Shown here: piece after piece, positions 49,604 through 58,484 of the stretch
How positions within the stretch are numbered: position 1 is the first letter of the stretch
Layout: every line of letters starts with the position of its first letter
Assembly: GCF_042649825.1 (NCBI RefSeq)
Contig: NZ_JBHSAB010000006.1
Location: 1-64,000, forward strand
Source: Legionella_C dresdenensis
GTDB taxonomy: Bacteria; Pseudomonadota; Gammaproteobacteria; Legionellales; Legionellaceae
Length of the DNA: 64,000 bases
Reading direction: 5' to 3'
Notes under the pieces: model-generated
Seen by the model: the letters and a program-made list of their open reading frames with translations, nothing else
Databases searched by the model: none
Told to the model about the DNA's origin: nothing
Translations under genes and position numbers: made by a program

Positions 49604-50509
49604 TCAAGCCCTCAGTCCGACAACTACCGGTTCTATATTTTTCACCGGCTGGACTGGAACTGCAAATTTGGATTGAAAAAAGGCAGCGTCATGGTATTTT
49701 TCAACAGTCTGGATGATAAAAGCCTTATTGTCATCGGCTCTATAGATACGCTTTGAATCGATAATGATTTCCTGTAATTCCGGCTTTATTTCAGCTAATT
49801 GCTTCAGCGTCTCTGCATCAGGACTGGCCAGACAGTTTCGGCTGATATTAACGCACTTTGTTGTAGCTGGTATACACTGCAGTAAGGCCGCTATGCTCCA
49901 GTCGGGAGAGTCGCCAAAACCATTGGTAGTTAGCATCAGAGTAGGAGCTGATTGGGCTGCCAATATTTCAGTTAATTCGTCTGGCTTGAAATTGGCAAGA
50001 CAATTATTACGCAAATCGAGTTTCTGAAGAGCAGGGAGTTTTTTAAATGCGTTTTTCACCTGATTTGCAGGATAGCTGGCCAAATCGTAAAATCCAAGAC
50101 ATAAAGATTCAAGGTTACGTGATATTTTGCTAAAAAAAGCAATCAATTCTTCTTCTGACCAGATGCTTCTTGGTGCATTTAAAGAAAGATCCAAATGTTT
50201 AATTGAGCTTTTGCTTAGAGTTTGAAATAAAGTATCTATCTCTTTAATAGACAAGCGTGATAATACGTTGTTAGTTAAATCCAGGGTTATGATATTGGAA
50301 GAAATTTTTTCCAGTAACGCGACAATTGTTTTAGGCTGCCTATACCCTAATCCAAAATTCTGCAAAGACAGCGCGCTTACCTGGCTGTCGCAATGTTCAA
50401 CTTTGGCTATTAATTCTTCCTGAGTAAGAGTGTATGACATTTGATTCGTTAATACTAACCAGGCTTGTGACAACTTTGGTTTTTTAATTGAGATAAAGTT
50501 TGTTTTCAT
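49604..50509 (-). CDS. Leucine-rich-repeat protein, candidate Dot/Icm effector
   Basis: The protein has about 301 aa from ATG 50509, which AGGGA precedes; a longer frame begins 17 codons upstream without a ribosome-binding site. At least five leucine-rich repeats of the ribonuclease-inhibitor type are visible, such as SNIITLDLTNNVLSRLSIKE, SIKHLDLSLNAP, LQKLDLRNNCLANFKPDEL and CVNISRNCLASPDAETL. There is no signal peptide, membrane segment or catalytic domain. Eukaryotic-like LRR proteins are frequent among Legionella effectors (Leg proteins). The C-terminus is not strongly acidic. Function and translocation are inference. Confidence 0.7.
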   Translation of the reverse strand: MKTNFISIKKPKLSQAWLVLTNQMSYTLTQEELIAKVEHCDSQVSALSLQNFGLGYRQPKTIVALLEKISSNIITLDLTNNVLSRLSIKEIDTLFQTLSKSSIKHLDLSLNAPRSIWSEEELIAFFSKISRNLESLCLGFYDLASYPANQVKNAFKKLPALQKLDLRNNCLANFKPDELTEILAAQSAPTLMLTTNGFGDSPDWSIAALLQCIPATTKCVNISRNCLASPDAETLKQLAEIKPELQEIIIDSKRIYRADDNKAFIIQTVEKYHDAAFFQSKFAVPVQPVKNIEPVVVGLRA

Positions 50510-50685
50510 AACCGTCCCTGTAAAAAAATCAAATAAGCTAGCAGATTTTTGAGACAACATTCAATAGGTTAGAAATAAAATATATTGCAAACAAATGTTT
50601 CTTAATGAGTAGCCTTAATGCATGCCACGTTGTATGGAATATTGGAGAGCACATTTATTTAAATTAAAAATTCATCAATCAAAGT

Positions 50686-50713
50686 CTTGAAATTTGATTT
50701 TATAACACCATAT
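50686..50713 (+). promoter_or_regulatory. Sigma-32-like heat-shock promoter of grpE
   Basis: CTTGAAA (50686-50692), 13 bases, CACCATAT (50706-50713). The heat-shock consensus is CTTGAAA, 11 to 16 bases, CCCCATNT. It lies 30 bases before the grpE start, which GGGAG precedes. Confidence 0.75.
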
Positions 50714-50742
50714 TAATTAGCCAATGAATTTGGGAGTGCTAA

Positions 50743-51333
50743 ATGAGCGACAAAAATACCAAAGACTGGAAAAGATTTAAAGAAGAGGCTGATCAGGATG
50801 AATTGTTGTCTGAAGAGGGAGAGACAACAGAACCTGAAATCAGGGAGTCCGCCCTGGAACATCCGGATTATGCCGCCCTGGAAGAAAAACTGACGCTGGC
50901 GGAGCAAAAGGCGCATGAGAACTGGGAAAAGTCAGTCCGTGCCGTTGCCGAGCTTGAAAATGTCAGACGGCGTGCAGAGCGTGATATTACTAATGCGCGC
51001 CTCTATGGCCAGGAAAAGATTATCAGCTCTTTATTGCCTGTGGCAGATAGCATTGAGCAGGCGTTGCAGCTGATTGATCCGGAAACGCACGCTGCAATGT
51101 ACGAAGGTCTGCAGCTGACTAACAAGCTGTTTCTTGATGTACTGGAAAAAAATAATGTTCAGCAGCTTAACCCGCTGGGTGAGCCGTTTAATCCGCAAGA
51201 GCATGAAGCCATGTCTATGCAGGAGGCTGCCGACGCCATGCCTAATTCAGTCATTGCGGTATTTCAGAAAGGTTACAAACTCAATGATCGCGTGATTCGG
51301 CCGGCAAGGGTGATTGTGGCAAAAGCAAAATAG
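50743..51333 (+). CDS. grpE: Nucleotide exchange factor GrpE
   Basis: GrpE releases ADP from DnaK. The 196-aa protein has a long helical N-terminal region (about residues 45-100, AEQKAHENWEKSVRAVAELE, NVRRRAERDI) forming the dimer coiled coil and a C-terminal beta wing with NPQEHEAMSM and VIAVFQKGYKLNDRVIRPARV, the GrpE signature. It is the first gene of a grpE-dnaK-dnaJ chaperone cluster. A sigma-32-like promoter lies upstream. Confidence 0.96.
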   Translation: MSDKNTKDWKRFKEEADQDELLSEEGETTEPEIRESALEHPDYAALEEKLTLAEQKAHENWEKSVRAVAELENVRRRAERDITNARLYGQEKIISSLLPVADSIEQALQLIDPETHAAMYEGLQLTNKLFLDVLEKNNVQQLNPLGEPFNPQEHEAMSMQEAADAMPNSVIAVFQKGYKLNDRVIRPARVIVAKAK

Positions 51334-51367
51334 CGGAGCCCCTTGAAGTTTATTTGCGTACATATGG

Positions 51368-51395
51368 GTTGAATTTTGTAATTCTTACCCCATAT
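51368..51395 (+). promoter_or_regulatory. Sigma-32-like heat-shock promoter of dnaK
   Basis: GTTGAAT (51368-51374), 13 bases, CCCCATAT (51388-51395), a perfect -10 for the heat-shock sigma factor. An inverted repeat, ACATATGGG (51360-51368) with CCCCATATGT (51388-51397), overlaps it and could form a hairpin in the grpE transcript. The dnaK start (51440) is preceded by TTGGAGC. Confidence 0.75.
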
Positions 51396-51439
51396 GTCTA
51401 AACAAGATATTTTAATCTAATTTTTGGAGCACAAAAAAC

Positions 51440-53383
51440 ATGGCAAAAATTATTGGAATCGACTTAGGTACAACCAACTCTTGCGTCGCGGTAATGGAAG
51501 GCAATACGCCGCGTGTTATTGAAAATGCTGAAGGTAACCGTACTACGCCTTCAATCGTTGCGTATCTTCAAGACGGTGAGATTCTGGTTGGTAACCCTGC
51601 AAAACGTCAGGCAGTGACTAACCCTGACAATACGCTTTATGCGGTCAAACGCCTTATCGGCCGTACTTTTGCCGATCCGGTTGTGCAAAAAGACATTAAA
51701 ATGGTGCCTTATAAAATTGTTAAGGCCGACAATGGCGATGCCTGGGTAAGAGCAAATAATCAGGATAAAGCGCCGCCGCAAATTTCTGCTGAAGTTTTAC
51801 GTAAAATGAAAAAAACAGCCGAAGATTATCTTGGCGAAGAAGTGAAAGAAGCGGTTATTACTGTTCCTGCCTACTTCAACGACTCACAACGTCAGGCAAC
51901 CAAAGATGCTGGCCGTATTGCAGGACTTGAAGTTAAACGTATTATTAACGAACCTACCGCTGCTGCACTTGCCTATGGTATGGATAAAAAACGCGGTGAT
52001 TCTGTTATTGCTGTCTATGACCTAGGCGGCGGTACATTCGATATTTCAATTATTGAAATCGCGGAAGTTGATGGTGAGCACCAGTTTGAAGTATTGGCTA
52101 CCAATGGCGATACTTTCCTCGGCGGTGAAGACTTTGACCTGGCTCTGATTGAGTACCTGGCGGCCGAGTTTAAAAAAGACACTGGCATTGATTTGCATAG
52201 CGATCCATTAGCATTACAGCGTTTGAAGGAAGCGGCTGAAAAAGCAAAAATCGAACTGTCTTCTGCGCAACAGACCGATGTTAATTTACCTTATATTACT
52301 GCTGATGCTTCAGGTCCTAAACATTTAAACCTGAAGTTAACTCGTGCCAAACTGGAATCACTGGTTGAAAGCCTGGTTGAGCGTTCAATTGAGCCATGTA
52401 AAACAGCCCTGAAAGACGCTGGTTTGAATATTTCTCAAATCAATGAAGTGATTCTGGTAGGCGGTCAGACCCGTATGCCTTTAGTCCAGAAAAAAGTCCA
52501 GGAATTCTTTGGCAAAGAGCCGCGTAAAGACGTTAACCCTGATGAAGCGGTTGCGGTTGGCGCTGCAATTCAGGCTGCTGTACTGTCAGGCGATGTAAAA
52601 GATATCCTGTTGCTGGACGTTACGCCGCTGTCATTAGGTATTGAAACGCTGGGCGGTGTCATGACTAAGCTGATTGAAAAAAATACCACTATTCCAACCA
52701 AGGCAAGCCAGGTATTCTCAACAGCTGACGACAACCAGACTGCAGTGACCGTCCATGTATTGCAAGGGGAACGTGAGCAGGCTTCTGCCAACAAATCGCT
52801 TGGCCGTTTTGACTTGGCAAATATTCCTTCTGCGCCCCGCGGCGTGCCGCAAATTGAAGTAACATTTGATATCGATGCCAACGGTATTTTGAACGTGTCT
52901 GCAAAAGACAAGGCAACCGGCAAAGCACAATCAATCGTTATTAAAGCATCAAGCGGTTTGAGTGATGCAGAAGTTGATGCCATGGTTAAAGATGCTCAGG
53001 CTCATGCTGAAGAAGATAAAAAATTCAAGGAAATGGCTGATATTCGCAATCAGGCGGACAGCTTAATTCATAACACTGAAAAATCATTGGCTGATCTGGC
53101 TGGTGAAATGGATGAAAATGAGAAGAAAGGCATCGAGTCTGCCATTGCCGAATTGAAAGAAGCGATCAAAGGCAGCGATAAAGCCCAGATCGAAGACAAG
53201 ATTAAAGTTTTGTCTGAAGCCTCTGGAAAAATGGCTGAGCGCGTCTATGCTAAAAAAGCAGCAGAAGGACAGGCTGGCCAGGGCACAGATGCCGGACATG
53301 GCGAAAGCAGCAGTTCAAATGCTAATGCTAATGAAAGTGTTGTTGATGCTGAGTTTGAAGAAGTACAGGACGATAAAAAATAA
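51440..53383 (+). CDS. dnaK: Chaperone protein DnaK (Hsp70)
   Basis: DnaK is the ATP-dependent Hsp70 chaperone. The 647-aa protein has the phosphate loop IIGIDLGTTNSCVAVM, VYDLGGGTFDISI and ILVGGQTRMP of the ATPase domain, the linker DVKDILLLDVTP and the substrate domain with a C-terminal lid; it ends in DAEFEEVQDDKK, close to the EEVKDKK-type bacterial tail. The central part reads almost like L. pneumophila DnaK, which supports a Legionellaceae origin. Confidence 0.98.
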   Translation: MAKIIGIDLGTTNSCVAVMEGNTPRVIENAEGNRTTPSIVAYLQDGEILVGNPAKRQAVTNPDNTLYAVKRLIGRTFADPVVQKDIKMVPYKIVKADNGDAWVRANNQDKAPPQISAEVLRKMKKTAEDYLGEEVKEAVITVPAYFNDSQRQATKDAGRIAGLEVKRIINEPTAAALAYGMDKKRGDSVIAVYDLGGGTFDISIIEIAEVDGEHQFEVLATNGDTFLGGEDFDLALIEYLAAEFKKDTGIDLHSDPLALQRLKEAAEKAKIELSSAQQTDVNLPYITADASGPKHLNLKLTRAKLESLVESLVERSIEPCKTALKDAGLNISQINEVILVGGQTRMPLVQKKVQEFFGKEPRKDVNPDEAVAVGAAIQAAVLSGDVKDILLLDVTPLSLGIETLGGVMTKLIEKNTTIPTKASQVFSTADDNQTAVTVHVLQGEREQASANKSLGRFDLANIPSAPRGVPQIEVTFDIDANGILNVSAKDKATGKAQSIVIKASSGLSDAEVDAMVKDAQAHAEEDKKFKEMADIRNQADSLIHNTEKSLADLAGEMDENEKKGIESAIAELKEAIKGSDKAQIEDKIKVLSEASGKMAERVYAKKAAEGQAGQGTDAGHGESSSSNANANESVVDAEFEEVQDDKK

Positions 53384-53413
53384 CAATCAGTACATGTCCT
53401 GAATAATTAAGGT

Positions 53414-53446
53414 GAGAGGGGTGGGATTCTGACTGCCCCTTTTTTA
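53414..53446 (+). terminator. Rho-independent terminator-like hairpin between dnaK and dnaJ
   Basis: A GGGG-containing arm (AGGGGTGGG) and CTGCCCC are followed by TTTTTTATT. It could end part of the grpE-dnaK transcripts and lower dnaJ expression relative to dnaK. Confidence 0.6.
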
Positions 53447-53506
53447 TTATGTGCTGTCAAACTTTTATAATTATGCAATTGATAGCTTTTTTTGGTGCAA
53501 GTAGTC

Positions 53507-54640
53507 ATGGGAAATCGGGATTATTACGAAGTATTAGGTATCAGCCGCGGTGCTGATGATAATGAAATTAAAAAAGCTTACCGCAAGCTGGCGATGAAAT
53601 ATCATCCTGATCGCAATCCGGGCGATAGCGCAGCCGAAGAACAATTCAAGGAAGTACAGAAAGCATATGCTGTGCTCTCTGATTCCAGCAAACGTGCCCG
53701 TTATGACCAGTTCGGTCATGCCGGCGTAGAAGGCGCTGCCGGCGGCGGAGGTTTTGGAGGTTTCGGCGGTTTTGGGGATGTCTTTGAAGATATTTTTGAA
53801 AATATCTTTAGCGGCGGCCGTGGCCAGGGCAGACAATCCCGCGGGCAACGCGGCGCTGATCTGCAGTATAATCTCCAACTGACCCTGGAAGAAGCCGCAA
53901 GCGGAAAACAGGTTGAAATTATTGTTCCCCGGCATGCAGCTTGTGGGCCCTGTGAAGGCAGCGGCGCGAAAAAAGGTTCAAAACCTTCCGAGTGTGAAAC
54001 CTGTGGCGGTATAGGCCAGGTTCGTATTCAGCAAGGTTTTTTCTCAATTCAGCAAACCTGTCCCAGCTGTCATGGCGAAGGCCGGATTATCACTGATCCT
54101 TGCCCGTCTTGTCATGGCCAGGGGCGAGTTCGTGAAAGCAAAAAGCTCACGGTTAAAATTCCAGCCGGAGTTGACAATGGCGACAGAGTTCGTCTTGGCG
54201 GCGAAGGGGAAGCGGGTTCCCATGGCGGGCCAACCGGAGATCTGTATGTACAAATCAATGTGATGCAGCACAGCATTTTTGAGCGTCAGGACAGTGACTT
54301 GCATTGCGAAGTACCGATTAGTTTTGCTACTGCAGCACTGGGCGGATCGGTTGAAGTTCCAACGCTTGAAGGCCGTGTTACCCTTAAAATCCCGGCAGAA
54401 ACCCAGACTGGCAAGGTCCTTCGCCTGCGCGGCAAAGGGGTTAAATCAGTCCGAGGCCACGGACCAGGTGATTTGTTATGCCATATTGTGGTTGAAACAC
54501 CAGTCAATTTGTCGCGTGAACAAAAAGAACTGTTGACCAAACTGCAGGAATCATTAGACAGCAGTAAGAAAACGCATTCACCACGCACCACATCCTGGTT
54601 TGACGGTGTAAAAAAATTCTTTGAAGACATGAAATTTTAA
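53507..54640 (+). CDS. dnaJ: Chaperone protein DnaJ (Hsp40)
   Basis: DnaJ delivers substrates to DnaK and stimulates its ATPase. The 377-aa protein has the J domain (residues 1-70, RDYYEVLGISRGADDNEIKK and the HPD motif in YHPDRNPG), a Gly/Phe-rich region (GGGGFGGFGGFG), the zinc domain with four CxxCxGxG motifs (CGPCEGSG, CETCGGIG, CPSCHGEG, CPSCHGQG) and two C-terminal substrate domains. The ATG at 53507 is the family start; a TTG five codons upstream is in frame. The 123-base gap after dnaK holds a terminator-like hairpin. Confidence 0.97.
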   Translation: MGNRDYYEVLGISRGADDNEIKKAYRKLAMKYHPDRNPGDSAAEEQFKEVQKAYAVLSDSSKRARYDQFGHAGVEGAAGGGGFGGFGGFGDVFEDIFENIFSGGRGQGRQSRGQRGADLQYNLQLTLEEAASGKQVEIIVPRHAACGPCEGSGAKKGSKPSECETCGGIGQVRIQQGFFSIQQTCPSCHGEGRIITDPCPSCHGQGRVRESKKLTVKIPAGVDNGDRVRLGGEGEAGSHGGPTGDLYVQINVMQHSIFERQDSDLHCEVPISFATAALGGSVEVPTLEGRVTLKIPAETQTGKVLRLRGKGVKSVRGHGPGDLLCHIVVETPVNLSREQKELLTKLQESLDSSKKTHSPRTTSWFDGVKKFFEDMKF

Positions 54641-54686
54641 TCATATTCAGTTACAATTGCGAAATTTTATCGCAGACAAACTAATT

Positions 54687-54719
54687 ACTGCTGTCTTTGC
54701 AATATGCAATAGCAGCAGT
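54687..54719 (+). promoter_or_regulatory. Stem-loop in the carA leader
   Basis: ACTGCTG (54687-54693) pairs with CAGCAGT (54713-54719), and an inner TTGC/GCAA pair closes around AATAT. It lies 20 bases before the carA start. It could be a regulatory leader hairpin, but there is no peptide or attenuator signature. Confidence 0.35.
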
Positions 54720-54738
54720 GCCTTGGAAGGGCTATTTC

Positions 54739-55872
54739 ATGTTTAACAAACCAGCAATATTGGCTCTGTCAGACGGAACGGTGTATGAGGGTATTTCAAT
54801 CGGCGCAAATGGCGATTGTGTCGGGGAACTGGTGTTTAATACCTCTATGACCGGATATCAGGAAATGTTGACCGATCCGTCATACGCCCGTCAGATTATC
54901 ACGTTGACAACCGCCCATGTAGGAAACACAGGTTACAATGCAGAAGATAATGAATCGTCTAAAATCTGGGCATCCGGGTTGGTTATGCGTGAATGTTCCC
55001 TGATTCCCAGCAATTATCGCTCAAAAATGTCGTTGCCTGAGTGGTTGAAAAAACAGAATATTGTTGCGATTGCGCAAGTTGATACCCGGCATCTGACCCA
55101 GATCCTGCGTGATAAAGGCGCTTTGGGTGCCTGTATTAGCACTCAGGCTGATAAACCGGAACTGGCGCTGGAGAAGGCGCGTAATTTTCCCGGTTTAAAC
55201 GGCGCTGATCTGGCAAGCGAAGTATCAAGGCAGGCCATTGAGCGCTGGGAAGAAGGGCGCGGAGAGTGGGGTGCGCCATCCCGACCCTTAAGGCACCACA
55301 TTGTAGCTTACGATTTTGGCGTAAAAAGCATGCTGCTGCGCATTCTGCGTGATAAAGGATGCTATATTACCATTGTTCCGGCAAAGACACCGGCAGAAGA
55401 CGTACTGGCATTGAAGCCGGACGGCGTGTTTTTGTCAAACGGCCCCGGCGATCCGCAGGCCTGTGATTATGCGATTGCAGCAACCCAGACCTTCTTACAG
55501 GCAGAACTGCCGATATTAGGTATTTGTCTGGGATTCCAGATTTTGGGTCTGGCCTGCGGCGCCAAGTCGCTTAAAATGAAATTTGGACATCATGGCTCCA
55601 ATCATCCGGTACTGGAAACACAGGCGCCGAACAGAGTGTTTATCACCAGTCAGAACCATGGTTTTGCCATCGATGAAAAAACATTGCCCGATTGCCTTGA
55701 GGTAACTCATCGCTCTCTGTTCGATCAGAGCCTGCAGGGCATAAAACACCGATTTAAACCAGCCTTGGGTTTTCAAGGCCATCCAGAAGCAAGCCCTGGT
55801 CCCCATGATATTGAAGTTATTTTTGACCAGTTTATTACTATCCTTAACGCTAATGAACCAACAAGAGAGTGA
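54739..55872 (+). CDS. carA: Carbamoyl-phosphate synthase, small (glutaminase) subunit
   Basis: CarA hydrolyses glutamine and passes ammonia to CarB to make carbamoyl phosphate for arginine and pyrimidines. The 377-aa protein starts at ATG 54739 after GGAAGGGC and has the CarA N-terminal domain (AILALSDGTVYEG), SNGPGDPQACDYAI, the nucleophile Cys in LGICLGFQILGLACG and GFQGHPEASPGPHD with the catalytic His and Glu. carB, usually directly downstream, is missing here: the next gene is metK, whose start overlaps the carA stop. Confidence 0.96.
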   Translation: MFNKPAILALSDGTVYEGISIGANGDCVGELVFNTSMTGYQEMLTDPSYARQIITLTTAHVGNTGYNAEDNESSKIWASGLVMRECSLIPSNYRSKMSLPEWLKKQNIVAIAQVDTRHLTQILRDKGALGACISTQADKPELALEKARNFPGLNGADLASEVSRQAIERWEEGRGEWGAPSRPLRHHIVAYDFGVKSMLLRILRDKGCYITIVPAKTPAEDVLALKPDGVFLSNGPGDPQACDYAIAATQTFLQAELPILGICLGFQILGLACGAKSLKMKFGHHGSNHPVLETQAPNRVFITSQNHGFAIDEKTLPDCLEVTHRSLFDQSLQGIKHRFKPALGFQGHPEASPGPHDIEVIFDQFITILNANEPTRE

Positions 55873-55874
55873 AT

Positions 55875-57023
55875 GTGAACAATTTCCATGTATTTACTTC
55901 TGAATCTGTTTCTGAAGGACATCCTGACAAGATTGCCGATCAGATATCTGATGCAATCCTTGACGCAATTCTGACCGAAGATCGTAAAGCGCGTGTTGCC
56001 TGCGAAACTTTTGTTAAAACCGGTATGGTAATTGTCGGCGGAGAAATAACAACGACTGCAACTATCCATGTGGAAGATATTGTACGCGAGGTTGTCCGGG
56101 ATATTGGTTATAACAGTTCGGAAATGGGCTTTGACTGGGCTTCCTGCGCTGTATTATCAGCAATCGGCAAGCAGTCTCCCGATATTGCCCAGGGCGTCGA
56201 TAATCAACAGACCCAAATTATGGGGGCGGGTGATCAAGGGTTAATGTTTGGTTATGCCAGCCGCGAAACCGATGTGTTTATGCCGGCTCCAATCGCTTAT
56301 TCCCACCGCCTGATGGAAAGGCAGGCTTTGCTGCGTAAAAACAATCGACTGTCCTGGTTACGGCCGGATGCCAAATGCCAGCTGACAATGCGCTATGAGA
56401 ATGGCAAGCCGATTGAAATTGATACCATTGTGTTTTCAACCCAGCACTCGCCAGATATCAGTCATAGCGACTTGTGCGAAGCGGTGCGCGAAGAAATTAT
56501 AAAGCCGGTTTTGCCGGAACAGTGGCTGACTAAGGATACTCGTTATTTTATTAATCCTACCGGTCGTTTTGTTATCGGTGGTCCCCTGGGCGATTGCGGC
56601 CTGACCGGCCGTAAAATTATTGTCGACACTTACGGCGGAATGGCAAGACACGGCGGCGGCTGTTTTTCCGGTAAAGATCCTTCTAAAGTCGATCGCTCTG
56701 CTGCCTATGCCGCGCGTTATGTGGCCAAAAACCTGGTTGCGGCAGGAATCGCCGACAAGTGTGAAATTCAGGTTTCCTATGCAATAGGCGTCGCTGAGCC
56801 GACTTCAATCAGTATTGAAACCTACGGTACTGGAAAGCTGCCTGATGAGGTTATCATTGATTTGATTACTACAAACTTTGATTTAACTCCTCAGGGCATT
56901 ATTGATCATCATGATTTGCTAAGACCAATTTACCGTCAAACAGCAACTTATGGGCATTACGGCCGTGATAACCTGCCATGGGAGCGTCTGGATCAGGTTG
57001 AAAAATTGAAAAAAGCGCTTTAA
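55875..57023 (+). CDS. metK: S-adenosylmethionine synthase
   Basis: MetK makes S-adenosylmethionine from methionine and ATP. The protein (382 aa from the GTG at 55875; 384 from the GTG at 55869) has VFTSESVSEGHPDKIADQIS, GAGDQGLMFGYA and the phosphate-binding GGGCFSGKDPSKVDRSAAYA. Both possible starts are GTG; AAGAGAG favours the second. It overlaps the end of carA. No SAM riboswitch can lie in front because carA occupies the leader. The next gene, ahcY, is also in the methyl cycle. Confidence 0.96.
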   Translation: MNNFHVFTSESVSEGHPDKIADQISDAILDAILTEDRKARVACETFVKTGMVIVGGEITTTATIHVEDIVREVVRDIGYNSSEMGFDWASCAVLSAIGKQSPDIAQGVDNQQTQIMGAGDQGLMFGYASRETDVFMPAPIAYSHRLMERQALLRKNNRLSWLRPDAKCQLTMRYENGKPIEIDTIVFSTQHSPDISHSDLCEAVREEIIKPVLPEQWLTKDTRYFINPTGRFVIGGPLGDCGLTGRKIIVDTYGGMARHGGGCFSGKDPSKVDRSAAYAARYVAKNLVAAGIADKCEIQVSYAIGVAEPTSISIETYGTGKLPDEVIIDLITTNFDLTPQGIIDHHDLLRPIYRQTATYGHYGRDNLPWERLDQVEKLKKAL

Positions 57024-57042
57024 TAACTATTTAAGGAATTCG

Positions 57043-58362
57043 ATGAGCTCGACAACAGTTTTAACACGAAAAGCGACTACCGATTATAAAGTCGCAGATA
57101 TGTCCCTGGCTTCCTGGGGACGCAAGGAAATTGCAATTGCCGAAACCGAGATGCCCGGCCTTATGGCTATCCGGGAAGAATTTGGCAGTGAAAAGCCGCT
57201 CAAAGGCGCCCGTATTGCTGGCTGCCTGCATATGACCATTCAGACAGCCGTACTGATTGAAACATTAATTGCGCTTGGTGCGGAAGTTCGCTGGTCATCA
57301 TGCAATATATTTTCTACTCAGGATCACGCGGCGGCTGCAATTGCTGCAGCAGGTATTCCTGTTTTTGCCTGGAAAGGGGAAACGGAGGAAGAGTACTGGT
57401 GGTGTGTAGAACAAACTATAACCGGTCCTGATGGCTGGGCGCCTAACCTGTTGCTGGATGACGGCGGTGATTTAACCCAACTGATGCATGAAAAATACCC
57501 GGCAATGCTGCAGGATATTAAAGGCGTTTCTGAAGAAACAACTACCGGTGTTGCCCGTCTGTATGATATGGCCAAACAAGGTAGTCTGAAAATCCCTGCT
57601 ATCAATGTGAACGATGCTGTTACCAAATCAAAATTCGATAATCTGTACGGTTGCCGTGAGTCACTGCTTGATGGCGTGAAACGGGCTACCGATGTGATGA
57701 TCGCGGGTAAAGTCGCTCTGATTCTCGGCTATGGCGATGTGGGTAAAGGATGTGCTCAGGCTTTACGTGGCCAGGGTGCAACTGTCTGGGTCAGTGAAAT
57801 CGATCCGATTTGTGCCTTACAGGCTGCCATGGAAGGATACCGGGTTGTTACGCTGGATGAGGTTGCAGAGCAGGTTGATATTATCGTAACCGCAACTGGC
57901 AATTACCATGTTGTAACCCACGAACATATGCTGAGATTACGTAATCAGGCTATCGTATGCAATATTGGCCACTTTGATTCTGAAATTGATATCAACAGTC
58001 TGAGACAATATCAATGGGAAAATATCAAACCGCAGGTCGACCATGTGATTTTCCCCGACGGCAAGCGAATTATTGTATTGGCAGAAGGTCGTCTGGTGAA
58101 TCTCGGTTGTGCGACAGGACACCCAAGCTTTGTTATGTCAGCGTCATTTACCAATCAGGTGTTGGCTCAGATCGAGCTCTACAAAAATGCCGCCAGTTAC
58201 GATAATCAGGTCTATGTCCTTCCCAAGCATCTCGATGAAAAAGTTGCTCGCCTGCACCTGAAACGCATAGGCGCCAAGCTGACAAAGCTAAGCAAAGCGC
58301 AAGCAGACTATATCGGCGTCAACGTTAACGGCCCCTACAAACCAGAGCATTACCGCTATTAA
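57043..58362 (+). CDS. ahcY: Adenosylhomocysteinase
   Basis: AhcY cleaves S-adenosylhomocysteine to adenosine and homocysteine, recycling the product of SAM-dependent methylation. The 439-aa protein has MSLASWGRKEIAIAETEMPG, SCNIFSTQDHAAAAIA, the catalytic region VNDAVTKSKFDNLYGCRESL and the NAD loop ILGYGDVGKGCAQALR, ending KPEHYRY, the typical C-terminus. It follows metK by 19 bases, so the pair forms a methyl-cycle operon downstream of carA. A family A repeat follows. Confidence 0.97.
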   Translation: MSSTTVLTRKATTDYKVADMSLASWGRKEIAIAETEMPGLMAIREEFGSEKPLKGARIAGCLHMTIQTAVLIETLIALGAEVRWSSCNIFSTQDHAAAAIAAAGIPVFAWKGETEEEYWWCVEQTITGPDGWAPNLLLDDGGDLTQLMHEKYPAMLQDIKGVSEETTTGVARLYDMAKQGSLKIPAINVNDAVTKSKFDNLYGCRESLLDGVKRATDVMIAGKVALILGYGDVGKGCAQALRGQGATVWVSEIDPICALQAAMEGYRVVTLDEVAEQVDIIVTATGNYHVVTHEHMLRLRNQAIVCNIGHFDSEIDINSLRQYQWENIKPQVDHVIFPDGKRIIVLAEGRLVNLGCATGHPSFVMSASFTNQVLAQIELYKNAASYDNQVYVLPKHLDEKVARLHLKRIGAKLTKLSKAQADYIGVNVNGPYKPEHYRY

Positions 58363-58370
58363 AACCAGCG

Positions 58371-58402
58371 CAGGTTGGGCTAAACAAAGTGTAGCCCAAC
58401 AC
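58371..58402. repeat. REP-like palindrome, family A (variant loop)
   Basis: CAGGTTGGGCTA, a longer loop AACAAAGTG, then TAGCCCAACAC. It lies after ahcY and before the protease gene. Confidence 0.8.
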
Positions 58403-58484
58403 TCCCTCTCATGCATTTCTCTAGCTCCCATCATAAATATCCTGCATAATGCAGCAGCATTTATTGAGTATAAGGAGATGAGAA

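Noticed and set aside
50601..50622. CTTAATGAG and CTTAATGCA upstream of grpE, resembling a PmrA box.
   Set aside because: The half-sites are 13 bases apart instead of 11, lie over 100 bases from grpE, and the second half is part of a family B repeat fragment.
54640..55875. SAM riboswitch in front of metK.
   Set aside because: metK overlaps carA, so there is no leader, and no SAM-type stem pattern was seen upstream of carA.
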